From NCBI GenBank assembly GCA_964442285.1, contig CAYTZH010000016.1, positions 28,840 through 92,839 on the forward strand: a DNA stretch of 64,000 bases. Direction: 5' to 3'. Below the pieces are notes generated by a model. It was not told where the DNA came from, searched no databases, and worked only from the letters and a program-made list of their open reading frames with translations. Of the stretch, positions 7,771-15,439 are shown in pieces. How positions within the stretch are numbered: the first letter of the stretch is position 1; each line of letters begins with the position of its first letter. The position numbers were made by a program, and so were the translations under genes. Source of the stretch: CAYTZH01 sp964442285. GTDB taxonomy: Bacteria; Myxococcota_A; UBA9160; JAFDET01.

Positions 7771-9738
7771 GTGCACGCGGGTGAAAGCGTCCTCGAGCTG
7801 CTGGTGGTCATCGCCGCCGCGGCGGTCGGAGCCGCGCTCTTCGAGCGCGCGCGGCTTCCGGCGATCGTGGGCTTCCTGCTCACCGGCGCCCTGGTGGGCC
7901 CGTACGGCCTGGGCCTCGTGCAGGACCCCGAGCAGGTGCGGCTGCTCGCCGAGTTCGGCGTGGCCTTCCTGCTGTTCGAGATCGGGCTCGAGCTGCCCGT
8001 GGACGAGCTGCGGCGCAGCTGGCGGACCGCGCTGGTCTCGGGCGCCCTGCAGGTCGTCCTGAGCGTCGCCGCGGTCGGCGCGCTGGGCGTGGCCATCGGG
8101 CTCCCGACCCCCGCCGCGGTGCTGGTCGGCATGCTCGTGGCGCTCTCGAGCACCGCCCTGGTCATGCGCGTGCTCGGCCAGCTCGACGAGGTGGACGCGC
8201 CCCACGGTCGCCTGGCCCTGGGCATCCTGCTCTTCCAGGACCTCTGCATCGTGCCCTTCCTGCTGGCGGTTCCGATCCTCTCCGGAGAGGTGCCCAGCGA
8301 TCCGCTGCCTCTGGCCCGCGCGGTGGGAGAGGCCGTGGCCAAGCTCGTGGCGCTGTACGCCGTGGCGCGGTTCGCGCTGCCCTGGGTGCTGGAGCGGGTG
8401 GTGCGGCTGCGCTCCTCGGACGTCTTCAGCGTCTTCGCCTTCCTGCTCGCCATGGGCTCGGCGGTGGTGGCCGAGCTGGTGGGGCTGACCCTGGCGGTGG
8501 GCGCCTTCATCGCCGGCCTGGTGGTGAGCGCGTCGCCCTACGCGCGCCAGCTCTTCGCCGAGGTGGCGCCGCTGCGCGGGGTCCTGCTCGGGGTGTTCTT
8601 CACCGCCGTGGGCATGCTGCTCGATCCGCGGGCGGCCCTGGCCGCCTGGCCGGGCGTCGTCGGCTACGTGGTCGGGGTGGTCGTCTTCAAGGCGGCCCTG
8701 GTGGTGGCCCTGGTGGCGGGCGTGCTCCGCTTCGGCCTCACCACGGCGATTCGCACCGGGCTCAGCCTGGCCCAGACCGGCGAGTTCTCCTTCGTGCTGG
8801 CGGCCGCCGCCGCCGCCGCGGGCCTGCTCACGGGCGAGCTCGAGCAGGTCTTCGTCGCCGGCTCGATCCTCACCCTGGTGGCGACGCCCTTCCTCATCCG
8901 CGGCTCGGGGCCCGTGGCCCGCTGGGTCGGCGGCCTGGAGGGGGGGCCGGTCGAGGAACGCGAGACACGCCCGAGCGAGCACGTGGTGATCATCGGCTTC
9001 GGGCTCTCGGGGCGCACGGTGGCCCGGGTGCTGAAGGCGTCGGGCATCGCCTACACCGCCGTGGAGTCCAATCCCCAGACCGTGGCCGAGGCCCGGGCGG
9101 CGGGCGAGCCCGTGTTCTTCGGCGACGCCACCCGGCCGGTGGTGCTCGAGCACGCCGGCGTCTCCCGCGCCCGGCTCGTGATCGCCGCCACCAACGATCC
9201 CCAGTCGGCGCGGGAGGTGCTCTCGGTGGTCCGCTCGCTGGCCCCCGACGTCCGCATCGTGGTGCGCACCCGCTGGGTGCGGAACATCGACGCGCTCTTC
9301 GAGCTCGGCGCCAACGAGGTGGTGGCCGAGGAGTTCGAGGCCAGCCTCGACCTCTCCGCCCGGGCCCTGCGCACCTTCGACGTCCCGGACCCGGCCATCG
9401 CCCAGCTCTGCGCCGAGCTGCGCGACGAGGGCTACGAGCTGATCCGCGGTCCGCTGATCCTGCCCATCGACCCCTGGGTCTCGGAGATGCTCGAGGAGGT
9501 GTCGCCGGAGTGGATCGAGGTGCCCTCGGGAATCCATGCGCAGAGCACCATCGCCGGGCTGGGCATCCGCGCGCGCAGCGGCGCCAACGTCCTGGCGGTC
9601 CGGCGCGGCTCGACGACCACCGCGAATCCCGGCCCCGAGACCCGCCTCGAGGTGGGCGACGAGCTGCTCGTGCTGGCCGATGCCAAGCAGCTCACCCGCC
9701 TCCGGGCGCTGCTCGCGGACGCCACCGCCAGCGCATGA
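7771..9738 (+). CDS. Kef/CPA2-type monovalent cation:proton antiporter with TrkA domains
   Basis: A 655-residue inner-membrane antiporter or glutathione-gated-type potassium efflux protein. Residues 1 to about 385 form about 12 hydrophobic helices of the Na/H exchanger fold, with LVGPYGLGLV near 47, the FEIGLEL helix near 72 and a LFQDLCIVPFL helix. Residues about 405-530 are a TrkA-N nucleotide-binding domain beginning VVIIGFGLSGRTVA (GxGxxG) and containing GDATRPVVLEHAG. Residues about 560-655 are a TrkA-C domain. It exports K+ or Na+ against protons and is probably gated by NAD(H). The stop overlaps the HAD gene start by ATGA, so it heads a three-gene operon. Confidence 0.93.
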   Translation: MHAGESVLELLVVIAAAAVGAALFERARLPAIVGFLLTGALVGPYGLGLVQDPEQVRLLAEFGVAFLLFEIGLELPVDELRRSWRTALVSGALQVVLSVAAVGALGVAIGLPTPAAVLVGMLVALSSTALVMRVLGQLDEVDAPHGRLALGILLFQDLCIVPFLLAVPILSGEVPSDPLPLARAVGEAVAKLVALYAVARFALPWVLERVVRLRSSDVFSVFAFLLAMGSAVVAELVGLTLAVGAFIAGLVVSASPYARQLFAEVAPLRGVLLGVFFTAVGMLLDPRAALAAWPGVVGYVVGVVVFKAALVVALVAGVLRFGLTTAIRTGLSLAQTGEFSFVLAAAAAAAGLLTGELEQVFVAGSILTLVATPFLIRGSGPVARWVGGLEGGPVEERETRPSEHVVIIGFGLSGRTVARVLKASGIAYTAVESNPQTVAEARAAGEPVFFGDATRPVVLEHAGVSRARLVIAATNDPQSAREVLSVVRSLAPDVRIVVRTRWVRNIDALFELGANEVVAEEFEASLDLSARALRTFDVPDPAIAQLCAELRDEGYELIRGPLILPIDPWVSEMLEEVSPEWIEVPSGIHAQSTIAGLGIRARSGANVLAVRRGSTTTANPGPETRLEVGDELLVLADAKQLTRLRALLADATASA

Positions 9739-10502
9739 AGGCCCTCGTCCTCGACTTCGACGGCGTCATCTCCGACAGCGCCCCCGAGGCGTTCCAGGTG
9801 GCGCTCGAGACCTACCGCGACCTGGGTCCGGAGACGGCCCTCTCCGGCCAGGACCGGGACGCCCTCTACGCGGCCTTCGTGGAGATGATGCCCCTCGGCA
9901 ACCGGGCGGAGGACTTCGGGGTGGAGCTGCGGGCGCTCGAGGCCGGGCGCGCGCTTCCGGACCAGGCCGCCTACGACGCCTTCAAGGCGGCGCAGCCGGC
10001 GGACTGGCTGCGCGCCTTCCACCGGCGCTTCTACAAGGTCCGGGACGCCTGGGCCCGCCGCGACCCGGCGGGCTGGCAGGCCGGCATGCGGCCCTACGCG
10101 GACTTCGTGGCGCTGCTGCGCGCCCGGGCCGGCGACGCCGAGCTGGCCATCGCCACCGCCAAGGATCGCCGCTCCGTGCGCCGGCTCCTGGAGATCTACG
10201 GCATCGACGATCTCTTCGCCGAGGACCGGGTGCTCGACAAGGAGGCGGGCGTCTCGAAGGCGGCGCACCTCGAGCAGCTCCGGGAGCGACTCGACCTGTC
10301 CTTCGACGCCATGACCTTCGTGGACGACAAGGTGAACCACCTGGACGGTGTCGCCCCGCTCGGCGTGCGCTGTGCCCTGGCGGCCTGGGGCTACAACGGC
10401 GCACGCGAGCACCGCCTGGCCCGGGAGCGGGGCTACCTGGTGTGTCACCTCGAGGACGTGGAGCAGCGACTGTTCGGCTACGCTCCCGCCAGGGGGAGAT
10501 GA
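9735..10502 (+). CDS. HAD family hydrolase (phosphatase-like)
   Basis: A 255-residue haloacid dehalogenase-superfamily protein. Motif I is LDFDGVISDS with nucleophile Asp7 and acid/base Asp9; motif II is in IATAKD; motif IV is TFVDDKVNH. The inserted helical cap between about residues 16 and 120 is of the type seen in phosphoglycolate phosphatase-like enzymes. It most likely hydrolyses a small phosphorylated metabolite, but which one is unknown. It overlaps the antiporter stop (ATGA) and the next gene's start, so it is translationally coupled within the operon. No signal peptide. Confidence 0.88.
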   Translation: MKALVLDFDGVISDSAPEAFQVALETYRDLGPETALSGQDRDALYAAFVEMMPLGNRAEDFGVELRALEAGRALPDQAAYDAFKAAQPADWLRAFHRRFYKVRDAWARRDPAGWQAGMRPYADFVALLRARAGDAELAIATAKDRRSVRRLLEIYGIDDLFAEDRVLDKEAGVSKAAHLEQLRERLDLSFDAMTFVDDKVNHLDGVAPLGVRCALAAWGYNGAREHRLARERGYLVCHLEDVEQRLFGYAPARGR

Positions 10503-11089
10503 TGAGCAGACGCGACGCGGGCCCCGACTTCTCGGATTGGTCGCCCACCGCCGGCGAGCCGCCGGCCGCGCCGCGCTCGTTCGGCGACCGCCTGCTCGGG
10601 GCCGTGCGCCTCGACGCCAGCGTCTACGAAGAGGTGGAGCACGATCCGGACGCCGTCGGGCAGGCCGCCGGCGTGGTGGCCCTGGCCGGCTTCGCCCAGG
10701 GGCTCGGCGCGCTCCAGGCCGCCGACGCGGGGATCGGGACGCTGTTCGCGGGCCTCTTCGCGAGCTTCTCCATGTGGATCATGGCCACGGCGATCATCTG
10801 GGCGGTGGGCGTGAAGATCTTCGAGCACACCTCCGACTTCGCGGAGATGCTCCGGACCCTGGGCTTCGCCTGGGCGCCCCAGATATTGCTGGTAGCCGGC
10901 CTGCTGCCCCTGGGCCCGCTCGGCGGGCTGCTCTGGATCGCCGTCTTCTGCCTGGTGCTGGCGGCCTTCGTGATCGCGGCGCGCCAGGCCCTGGACGTCA
11001 CCACCGGCCGCGCCGTCCTCCTCTGCGCCCTGGCCGTGGTCCCCGCCGCCGTGCTCGGCACCCTGTTCGTCGGCGCCACGTTCCTCTAG
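10499..11089 (+). CDS. Yip1-type integral membrane protein
   Basis: A 196-residue membrane protein with about five hydrophobic helices from residue 57 on (VVALAGFAQGLGAL, FAGLFASFSMWIMATAII, a long APQILLVAGLLPLGPLG helix, VFCLVLAAFVIAA and AVLLCALAVVPAAVLG). The cytoplasmic N-terminus of about 50 residues is polar. The layout and the AEMLRTLGFAWAP segment fit the Yip1 domain family, whose bacterial function is unknown. Two ATGs are adjacent (10499 and 10502); the first overlaps the HAD stop, and a G-rich run sits just upstream. The stop codon shares the palindrome CTAG with the stop of the convergent TPR gene. Confidence 0.82.
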   Translation: MMSRRDAGPDFSDWSPTAGEPPAAPRSFGDRLLGAVRLDASVYEEVEHDPDAVGQAAGVVALAGFAQGLGALQAADAGIGTLFAGLFASFSMWIMATAIIWAVGVKIFEHTSDFAEMLRTLGFAWAPQILLVAGLLPLGPLGGLLWIAVFCLVLAAFVIAARQALDVTTGRAVLLCALAVVPAAVLGTLFVGATFL

Positions 11090-11709
11090 GCGCGGAGCCA
11101 GCGCCAGGTGCCCATCAGGCTGGGCTCGAGACGCCAGTGGGCGCCGAGCACGCGGCGCCGCTCGCGTCCCTCGCAGCGTTCCTCGAGCCGGCGCAGGCGC
11201 AGGGTGGCCTCGTCGCGCTGGCCGCTGCGAGAGAGCAGCCGCGACAGGTCCAGGGCCACCGCCACGTTGGCGGGATCGAGCTCGGCTGCACGCCGCAGCA
11301 GGTGGATGGCCTCCGCGCGGCGCCGTCGGCCCCGGAAGTGGCGGCGACCCGCGCACAGCGCCGCCACGGCCGCGTCGGGGCGGCCGCGCTTGCGCTCCAG
11401 GGCGGCGACGGCGAGCCAGGCCTCGGGCTGGCGCGGCAGGTGCTCGCTGGCCTCGCGGTAGACCGCCAGGGCCCGGTCGGCCCGCTTCTCGCGCAGGTGC
11501 GTGCGGGCGACCCGCTGGAAGCTCTGCCAGGCGTCGAAGTGCTGTCCTGTGCGGGCGAGCAGCGGCGCGAGCTTGGCGTGCAGGTCGACGTTGTCGGGCT
11601 CCACCGCCAGCACGCGACGGAACAGCGCGATGGCCTGCCGACGCCGGTTGCGCACGCGTGCGCGGGCGGCGGCCTCGAGGATGCGCGCTCGGTCGTAGGG
11701 TCGGGGCAT
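11086..11709 (-). CDS. Tetratricopeptide-repeat protein, basic
   Basis: A 207-residue, strongly Arg-rich protein composed mainly of TPR helices: RRRQAIALFRRVLAVEPDN near residue 20, ADRALAVYREASEHLPRQPE, AWLAVAALERKRGRPDAAVA and AIHLLRRAAELDPAN. TPRs mediate protein-protein contacts; no catalytic domain or signal peptide is seen. The high arginine content could also allow nucleic-acid or membrane contacts. ATG at 11709 is preferred because it gives the compact start MPRPYDR; ATG at 11724 is an alternative. Convergent 4-base overlap with the Yip1-type gene. Partners unknown. Confidence 0.8.
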   Translation of the reverse strand: MPRPYDRARILEAAARARVRNRRRQAIALFRRVLAVEPDNVDLHAKLAPLLARTGQHFDAWQSFQRVARTHLREKRADRALAVYREASEHLPRQPEAWLAVAALERKRGRPDAAVAALCAGRRHFRGRRRRAEAIHLLRRAAELDPANVAVALDLSRLLSRSGQRDEATLRLRRLEERCEGRERRRVLGAHWRLEPSLMGTWRWLRA

Positions 11710-11821
11710 GGTCGCCCCCAGCATCGGTGCCTTTCGGCCCCAGCTGGGTGACGGTCGTCACCGGCGGGGCGGGCCGGATCCGCTACTCCTCTGGCCGACA
11801 CCGAACGGGGGAGGGATCGCC

Positions 11822-12436
11822 ATGCGCAGATTCGCCGGACTCGTGCCTGGACTCGTGCTGCCGCTGGCCGCGATGCTCGCGGCGCCGAATGCCTGGGGAG
11901 AACCCATCACACCGATGCCGGTCGCCGCGGAAGAGCCCGCCGAGGCGCGCGAGGCGGCCGTCGAGACCGAGCCGGCCGCCGTGAAGGAGGCCGCGCCCGC
12001 CGTGAAGGAGGCCCCGCCCGCCGAGCCGGCGACCGGGGCGGTGGAGACGGGCCACGTGGTCCGGGCCGCCATCACCAGCGAGGTGCTCGAGCGGGAGCCC
12101 GTCGACGCCCTGGCCGAGGTCGCCGCCGACCGCGAGCGGGTGTTCTTCTTCACCGACCTCCGCGACCTCACGGGCCACACGGTGCTCCACCGCTGGAGCC
12201 TCGAGGGCGAGGTGCTCGCCGAGGTGCCGTTCCGCGTGGGCGGGCCGCGCTGGCGCGTCTACTCCAGCAAGAACCTGCGTCCGGACTGGGTGGGCGCATG
12301 GACGGTGAGCGTGGTGGATGCGGAGAGCGGCGCGGTCCTGCGCGAGGCGTCCTTCACGACGGTCCCCGGCGCGCTGCCGCCGGAGACCGCGGGCGCGCCC
12401 GAGGAGGCATCCCCGCCGGCCGCAGCCATGCCCTAG
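11822..12436 (+). CDS. DUF2914 domain protein, secreted
   Basis: A 204-residue exported protein. A signal peptide (residues 1-26, ending NAWG) is followed by an Ala/Glu/Pro-rich linker to about residue 75 that contains the duplicated phrase AVKEA. A DUF2914 domain follows, with EREPVD, RVFFFTDLRDL, VLHRW, AEVPFRVGGPRWRVYSSKNL and a closing WTVSVVD. DUF2914 is a small beta domain found at the ends of periplasmic or envelope proteins of proteobacteria; its function is not known. A GGGAGGG Shine-Dalgarno precedes the ATG. It faces the VOC gene tail-to-tail across a junction with a short direct repeat. Confidence 0.88.
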   Translation: MRRFAGLVPGLVLPLAAMLAAPNAWGEPITPMPVAAEEPAEAREAAVETEPAAVKEAAPAVKEAPPAEPATGAVETGHVVRAAITSEVLEREPVDALAEVAADRERVFFFTDLRDLTGHTVLHRWSLEGEVLAEVPFRVGGPRWRVYSSKNLRPDWVGAWTVSVVDAESGAVLREASFTTVPGALPPETAGAPEEASPPAAAMP

Positions 12437-12446
12437 AAGGGGAGAT

Positions 12447-12479
12447 TCGTCACCCGGGGGAGGGGCCCCTCGTCACCCG
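12447..12479. repeat. Short direct repeat, 10 bases at 23-base period
   Basis: TCGTCACCCG at 12447-12456 and 12470-12479, in the convergent junction of the DUF2914 and VOC genes. The second copy includes the VOC stop codon. Between the copies lies the small palindrome AGGGGCCCCT. Confidence 0.75.
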
Positions 12480-12901
12480 CCAACCTTGTCCAGGTGACCG
12501 CGGCCGGGGACGAAGTTCATCTCCAGCCGGATGCCGTCGGGGTCCTCGAACAGGATCGAGTAGTAGCCGGGGGCGAAGGCGTCCTCCTGGGGCTCGTGCA
12601 CGATCACGGCGTCGGTCTCGCGGCGAAGGAAGTCGTGGAGCGCGTCCACGTCCTCGCGAGTCCGCGCGCGGAAGCAGACGTGGTGGAGCCCGACGCGCTC
12701 CTGCACGAATCGCTCGCCCTCGTACCCCGGGCCGCAGCTCCGGACGCCGAACGCCGTCCGACCGCCGATGCAGTAGTACATGCCCTCGGTGTCGATCAGG
12801 GCCTTCAGCCCGAGCTCCGGGAGCAGCCTGCCGTAGAACGCGCGAGCGCGGGAGAAGTCGCTCGTGGTGAGCATGACGTGGGCGATGCCGTTGATCTCCA
12901 T
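12473..12901 (-). CDS. VOC superfamily (glyoxalase/dioxygenase fold) protein
   Basis: A 142-residue protein with the two beta-alpha-beta-beta-beta modules of the vicinal oxygen chelate fold: INGIAHVMLTTSDFSRARAF at the start and VGLHHVCFRARTREDVDAL at the middle, ending in SILFEDPDGIRLEMNFVPG. Likely metal ligands are His8 in the first module, His73 or His74 in the second and Glu128 in RLEMNF. Members include glyoxalase I, fosfomycin-resistance proteins and extradiol dioxygenases; the length suits a dimeric glyoxalase-like enzyme. The substrate is unknown. It lies 3' to 3' with the DUF2914 gene. Confidence 0.9.
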   Translation of the reverse strand: MEINGIAHVMLTTSDFSRARAFYGRLLPELGLKALIDTEGMYYCIGGRTAFGVRSCGPGYEGERFVQERVGLHHVCFRARTREDVDALHDFLRRETDAVIVHEPQEDAFAPGYYSILFEDPDGIRLEMNFVPGRGHLDKVGG

Positions 12902-12922
12902 GGCATCTGCCTGGGCCGGGCA

Positions 12923-13261
12923 TCACGGGATGGCTCGGGGCCGGATGTCGCCGCGGAGCTCCTCGACCCGGGCGGACGCCGGTACGGCCGGCGCGCTGGG
13001 GGCCTCCCGGCGCAGCCGGATGCGGCGATCGTCCCGGTCCGAGAGGTCGATCGCGGGCGCCGGGTCGGCGGCGGCGTCCCTCCCGGCAGATTCCGGGCTT
13101 CCCGGAAGCCACGCGCGGACCAGCGACGACCGCACCGCGTCGCTGCGGGTCGCGGGGGCGGGGGCGACCGCCTCCCCGCCCGGTTGTGCGGCGAGCGGGG
13201 AGGCGTCGGCCGGCGGAACCACCAGGAGCCACGGGATGGCGAGCCATGCGCGGGTCACCAT
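12923..13261 (-). CDS. Small hypothetical exported protein
   Basis: A possible 112-residue protein not recognised as any family. It starts MVTRAW and has a hydrophobic signal-like segment (LAIPWLLVVPPADA) with probable cleavage near residue 20, followed by a low-complexity Ala/Pro/Arg region with no obvious fold. There is no good Shine-Dalgarno for this ATG. It sits upstream of the VOC gene on the same strand with 21 bases between. The signal-like start and consistent codon bias support it, but in such GC-rich DNA a chance open frame is a real alternative. Confidence 0.4.
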   Translation of the reverse strand: MVTRAWLAIPWLLVVPPADASPLAAQPGGEAVAPAPATRSDAVRSSLVRAWLPGSPESAGRDAAADPAPAIDLSDRDDRRIRLRREAPSAPAVPASARVEELRGDIRPRAIP

Positions 13262-13329
13262 GCAGGGGAAGTGGCCGCGAGCGCCCCGCGCGTGGCGCCG
13301 CCTTCGCAAGTGCCCGTCCCGTCAATGGA

Positions 13330-13357
13330 TTGACGCCGCCGGCGGGCGCCCTACCCT
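13330..13357 (+). promoter_or_regulatory. Sigma-70-type promoter of the NFU gene
   Basis: TTGACG at 13330-13335, a 16-base spacer, then TACCCT at 13352-13357. A GGAGG ribosome binding site follows at about 13365, ahead of the ATG at 13379, so this gene has a normal leader. Confidence 0.55.
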
Positions 13358-13378
13358 CGCGGGCGGAGGTTGTCGCCC

Positions 13379-13936
13379 ATGGATCTGAGCTTCCGGATGC
13401 ACGCCGAGCGGACGCCGAACCCCAACAGCATCAAGTGGGTCCTCGGCGAGCCCCTGCTCGAGGCCGGCCGCAGCGCGAGCTTCGAGACGCCCGTGGGGGC
13501 GGAGGTCTCGCCCCTGGCGGCGCGGCTGTTCGCCGTGCGCGGCATCCGCGGCGTCTTCGCGGCCGGCAACTTCGTGACGGTCACCAAGGACGACGACCTG
13601 GACTGGCAGGAGATCGCCCAGGAGCTCGTCGACGCCATCAAGGATCACGTCGGCTCGGGCGAGCCTGCCCTGGGCCCCGCGTTCGTGGCGCCCGAGGCGG
13701 GGCCGTCGGATGGCGTGGAGCAGCGTATCCGGCAGATCATCGACGAGGAGATCCGGCCCGCGGTGGCGATGGACGGCGGAGACATCGTCTTCGCGGGCTT
13801 CGAGGCCGGCCGCGTGGAGCTCTACCTGCAGGGTGCCTGTGCCGGCTGTCCGAGCTCCACCGCGACGCTCAAGTTCGGGATCGAGGCGCGGCTTCGCGAA
13901 GCCGTGCCCGAGGTGCTCGAGGTGGTTGCGCTGTAG
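13379..13936 (+). CDS. nfuA: NFU-type iron-sulfur cluster scaffold protein
   Basis: A 185-residue scaffold or carrier that binds a [4Fe-4S] cluster and hands it to apo-enzymes. Residues about 4-90 form the NFU N-terminal domain (AERTPNPNSIKWVLG, then VRGIRGVFAAGNFVTVTK). Residues about 112-185 form the NifU-like C-terminal domain, with IRPAVAMDGGDIVFAGFE and the cluster cysteines Cys154 and Cys157 in GACAGCPSS. This two-domain order matches NFU1/NfuA proteins. The window also holds likely clients: class I fumarase and a 3Fe-4S ferredoxin. ATG at 13379 is preferred over a TTG three codons upstream because of GGAGG 9 bases before it. Confidence 0.93.
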   Translation: MDLSFRMHAERTPNPNSIKWVLGEPLLEAGRSASFETPVGAEVSPLAARLFAVRGIRGVFAAGNFVTVTKDDDLDWQEIAQELVDAIKDHVGSGEPALGPAFVAPEAGPSDGVEQRIRQIIDEEIRPAVAMDGGDIVFAGFEAGRVELYLQGACAGCPSSTATLKFGIEARLREAVPEVLEVVAL

Positions 13937-13996
13937 GTCGACGGCGGGCGGCGCCTACCCCCCCGACGCCCGCCACAGTGGAGGAGCCGAAGCGGA

Positions 13997-15439
13997 GTGC
14001 GACGGGGGGAGCGCCTCAAGTTCGACTCGCGTCTCGTCCAGGGCTGGCGGAGGGGCCAACACCGGCGCCGCCGACTGACGCGCCGGGGCCGCTGGACCCT
14101 CGCCGGTGGCGCCTTCCTGGCGGCGTCGCTGGCCGCCGTGTTCCTGGACGACGGCGCCGTGGAGTCACCGGATCCCCACGCGACGACCCTTCCGCCCGTC
14201 GCGGGACGCCCGCCCCCGCCCGCGGCGCTCCCCGCCGGTCTCGTCGATACGGTGCTGCGTCAGCTCCCGGTGGGCGAGCAGGCCCTCGCCCAGCCGGTGA
14301 TGCGGGCGGCGCCGGATCCGTCCGGGGCAGGCGAGGACGCCGGTGCCCCGCGCCATCTGGTCTCGACGATCCAGGTCGAGGCGGGTCTCGGGCGTTCGCC
14401 GTATCCGGTGCGGGTCGACTACAGCCTCGACCGGGAGCTCTCCCACCGCGTCTTCAAGATCCTGTCCCGCGGCCGCGTGGCCCTCGGGCACGTGATCGTG
14501 CTCGACCCGGCCAGCTCGCGGGTGCTCGCGTACGCGTCGACGGATCCGGAGCGCTTCCCGCCCACCCGCGCCTATCCGGCGGCCTCGCTCATCAAGGTGG
14601 TGACCGCGGCCGCGGCCCTCGACGCCGATCCCGAGGTGGCGTCCCGGCCCTGCCACTTCGTCGGCAACCCCTACCGCCTGACGCGCTCCCGCCTGGACCC
14701 GCCGAAGCGCGGCCGCGAGACGACCCTGCGGCGAGCGCTGGCCATGTCCAACAACCAGTGCTTCGCGCAGCTCGCGGTCCACACCGTGGGCAGCGGCGGC
14801 ATGCTCGCCGCCATCGACCGCTTCGGGCTGCGCGAGGTGCCGGCGCCCGTCCACGCGGCGGGCCAGGTGGATCCCGGCGAGGACGCCCTCGACCTGGGGC
14901 GGCTCGGGAGCGGTCTGGACGGCACCCGCATCACGCCGCTGCACGCGGCCCGCCTGGCGGCCACCCTCGCCGACGGGGTGCTGCGGGAGCCCACCTGGGT
15001 GGAGCGCATCACCGGGCCCGACGGGCGGGTCGTGCCCCTGCCGGCGCCGCGCGCGCCGCGGCAGGTGCTCACCCCGGACCTGGCCGCGCGCCTGCGCGAG
15101 ATGCTGGTGGACACCACCCGGCGCGGCACCGCGCGGCGCGCCTTCCGGGATCGTCGCGGGCGCCCCCTGCTCGGCGAGGTGCGCGTCGCCGGCAAGACCG
15201 GGAGCCTCTCGGGCCGGGATCCCGACGGTCGCTACGAGTGGTTCATCGGGCTCGCGCCCGCGGAGGCGCCCACGATCGCGGTAGCCACGCTGCTCGTCCA
15301 GGGTGATCTCTGGTGGCGGAACGCCTCGCAGATCGCGGCGGAGGTGCTCGAGGAGATCCTGTGCACCGACGGCCCGCGGAGCTGCGACGCGGCGCGGGCC
15401 GCGCGCTGGCGGGGCGGGGTGGGCGGCTCCGCTTCCTAG
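13997..15439 (+). CDS. Penicillin-binding protein transpeptidase-domain protein
   Basis: A 480-residue D,D-transpeptidase-like protein that should cross-link or trim peptidoglycan in the periplasm. A very basic cytoplasmic head (residues 1-32) precedes a single membrane helix (about 33-50). The transpeptidase domain carries all three serine-acyl motifs: Ser197-Leu-Ile-Lys200, Ser251-Asn-Asn253 and Lys400-Thr-Gly402. There is no glycosyltransferase domain, and the region between the membrane helix and the catalytic domain is short, so this is a compact relative of class B proteins or of carboxypeptidase-like members. GGAGGAG precedes the GTG start. Its stop overlaps that of the convergent gene by 4 bases. 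Confidence 0.88.
   Translation: MRRGERLKFDSRLVQGWRRGQHRRRRLTRRGRWTLAGGAFLAASLAAVFLDDGAVESPDPHATTLPPVAGRPPPPAALPAGLVDTVLRQLPVGEQALAQPVMRAAPDPSGAGEDAGAPRHLVSTIQVEAGLGRSPYPVRVDYSLDRELSHRVFKILSRGRVALGHVIVLDPASSRVLAYASTDPERFPPTRAYPAASLIKVVTAAAALDADPEVASRPCHFVGNPYRLTRSRLDPPKRGRETTLRRALAMSNNQCFAQLAVHTVGSGGMLAAIDRFGLREVPAPVHAAGQVDPGEDALDLGRLGSGLDGTRITPLHAARLAATLADGVLREPTWVERITGPDGRVVPLPAPRAPRQVLTPDLAARLREMLVDTTRRGTARRAFRDRRGRPLLGEVRVAGKTGSLSGRDPDGRYEWFIGLAPAEAPTIAVATLLVQGDLWWRNASQIAAEVLEEILCTDGPRSCDAARAARWRGGVGGSAS

Noticed and set aside
6175..9537. Minus-strand open frame of 1120 codons covering the carboxyltransferase and the antiporter gene
   Set aside because: Only the part up to 7740 matches the carboxyltransferase; the rest is antisense to a clear antiporter and has His/Gly/Gln-rich shadow composition.
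12864..13388. Plus-strand frame opposite the VOC and small exported genes
   Set aside because: No ribosome site, no motif, overlaps the NFU promoter and start; judged a chance frame.
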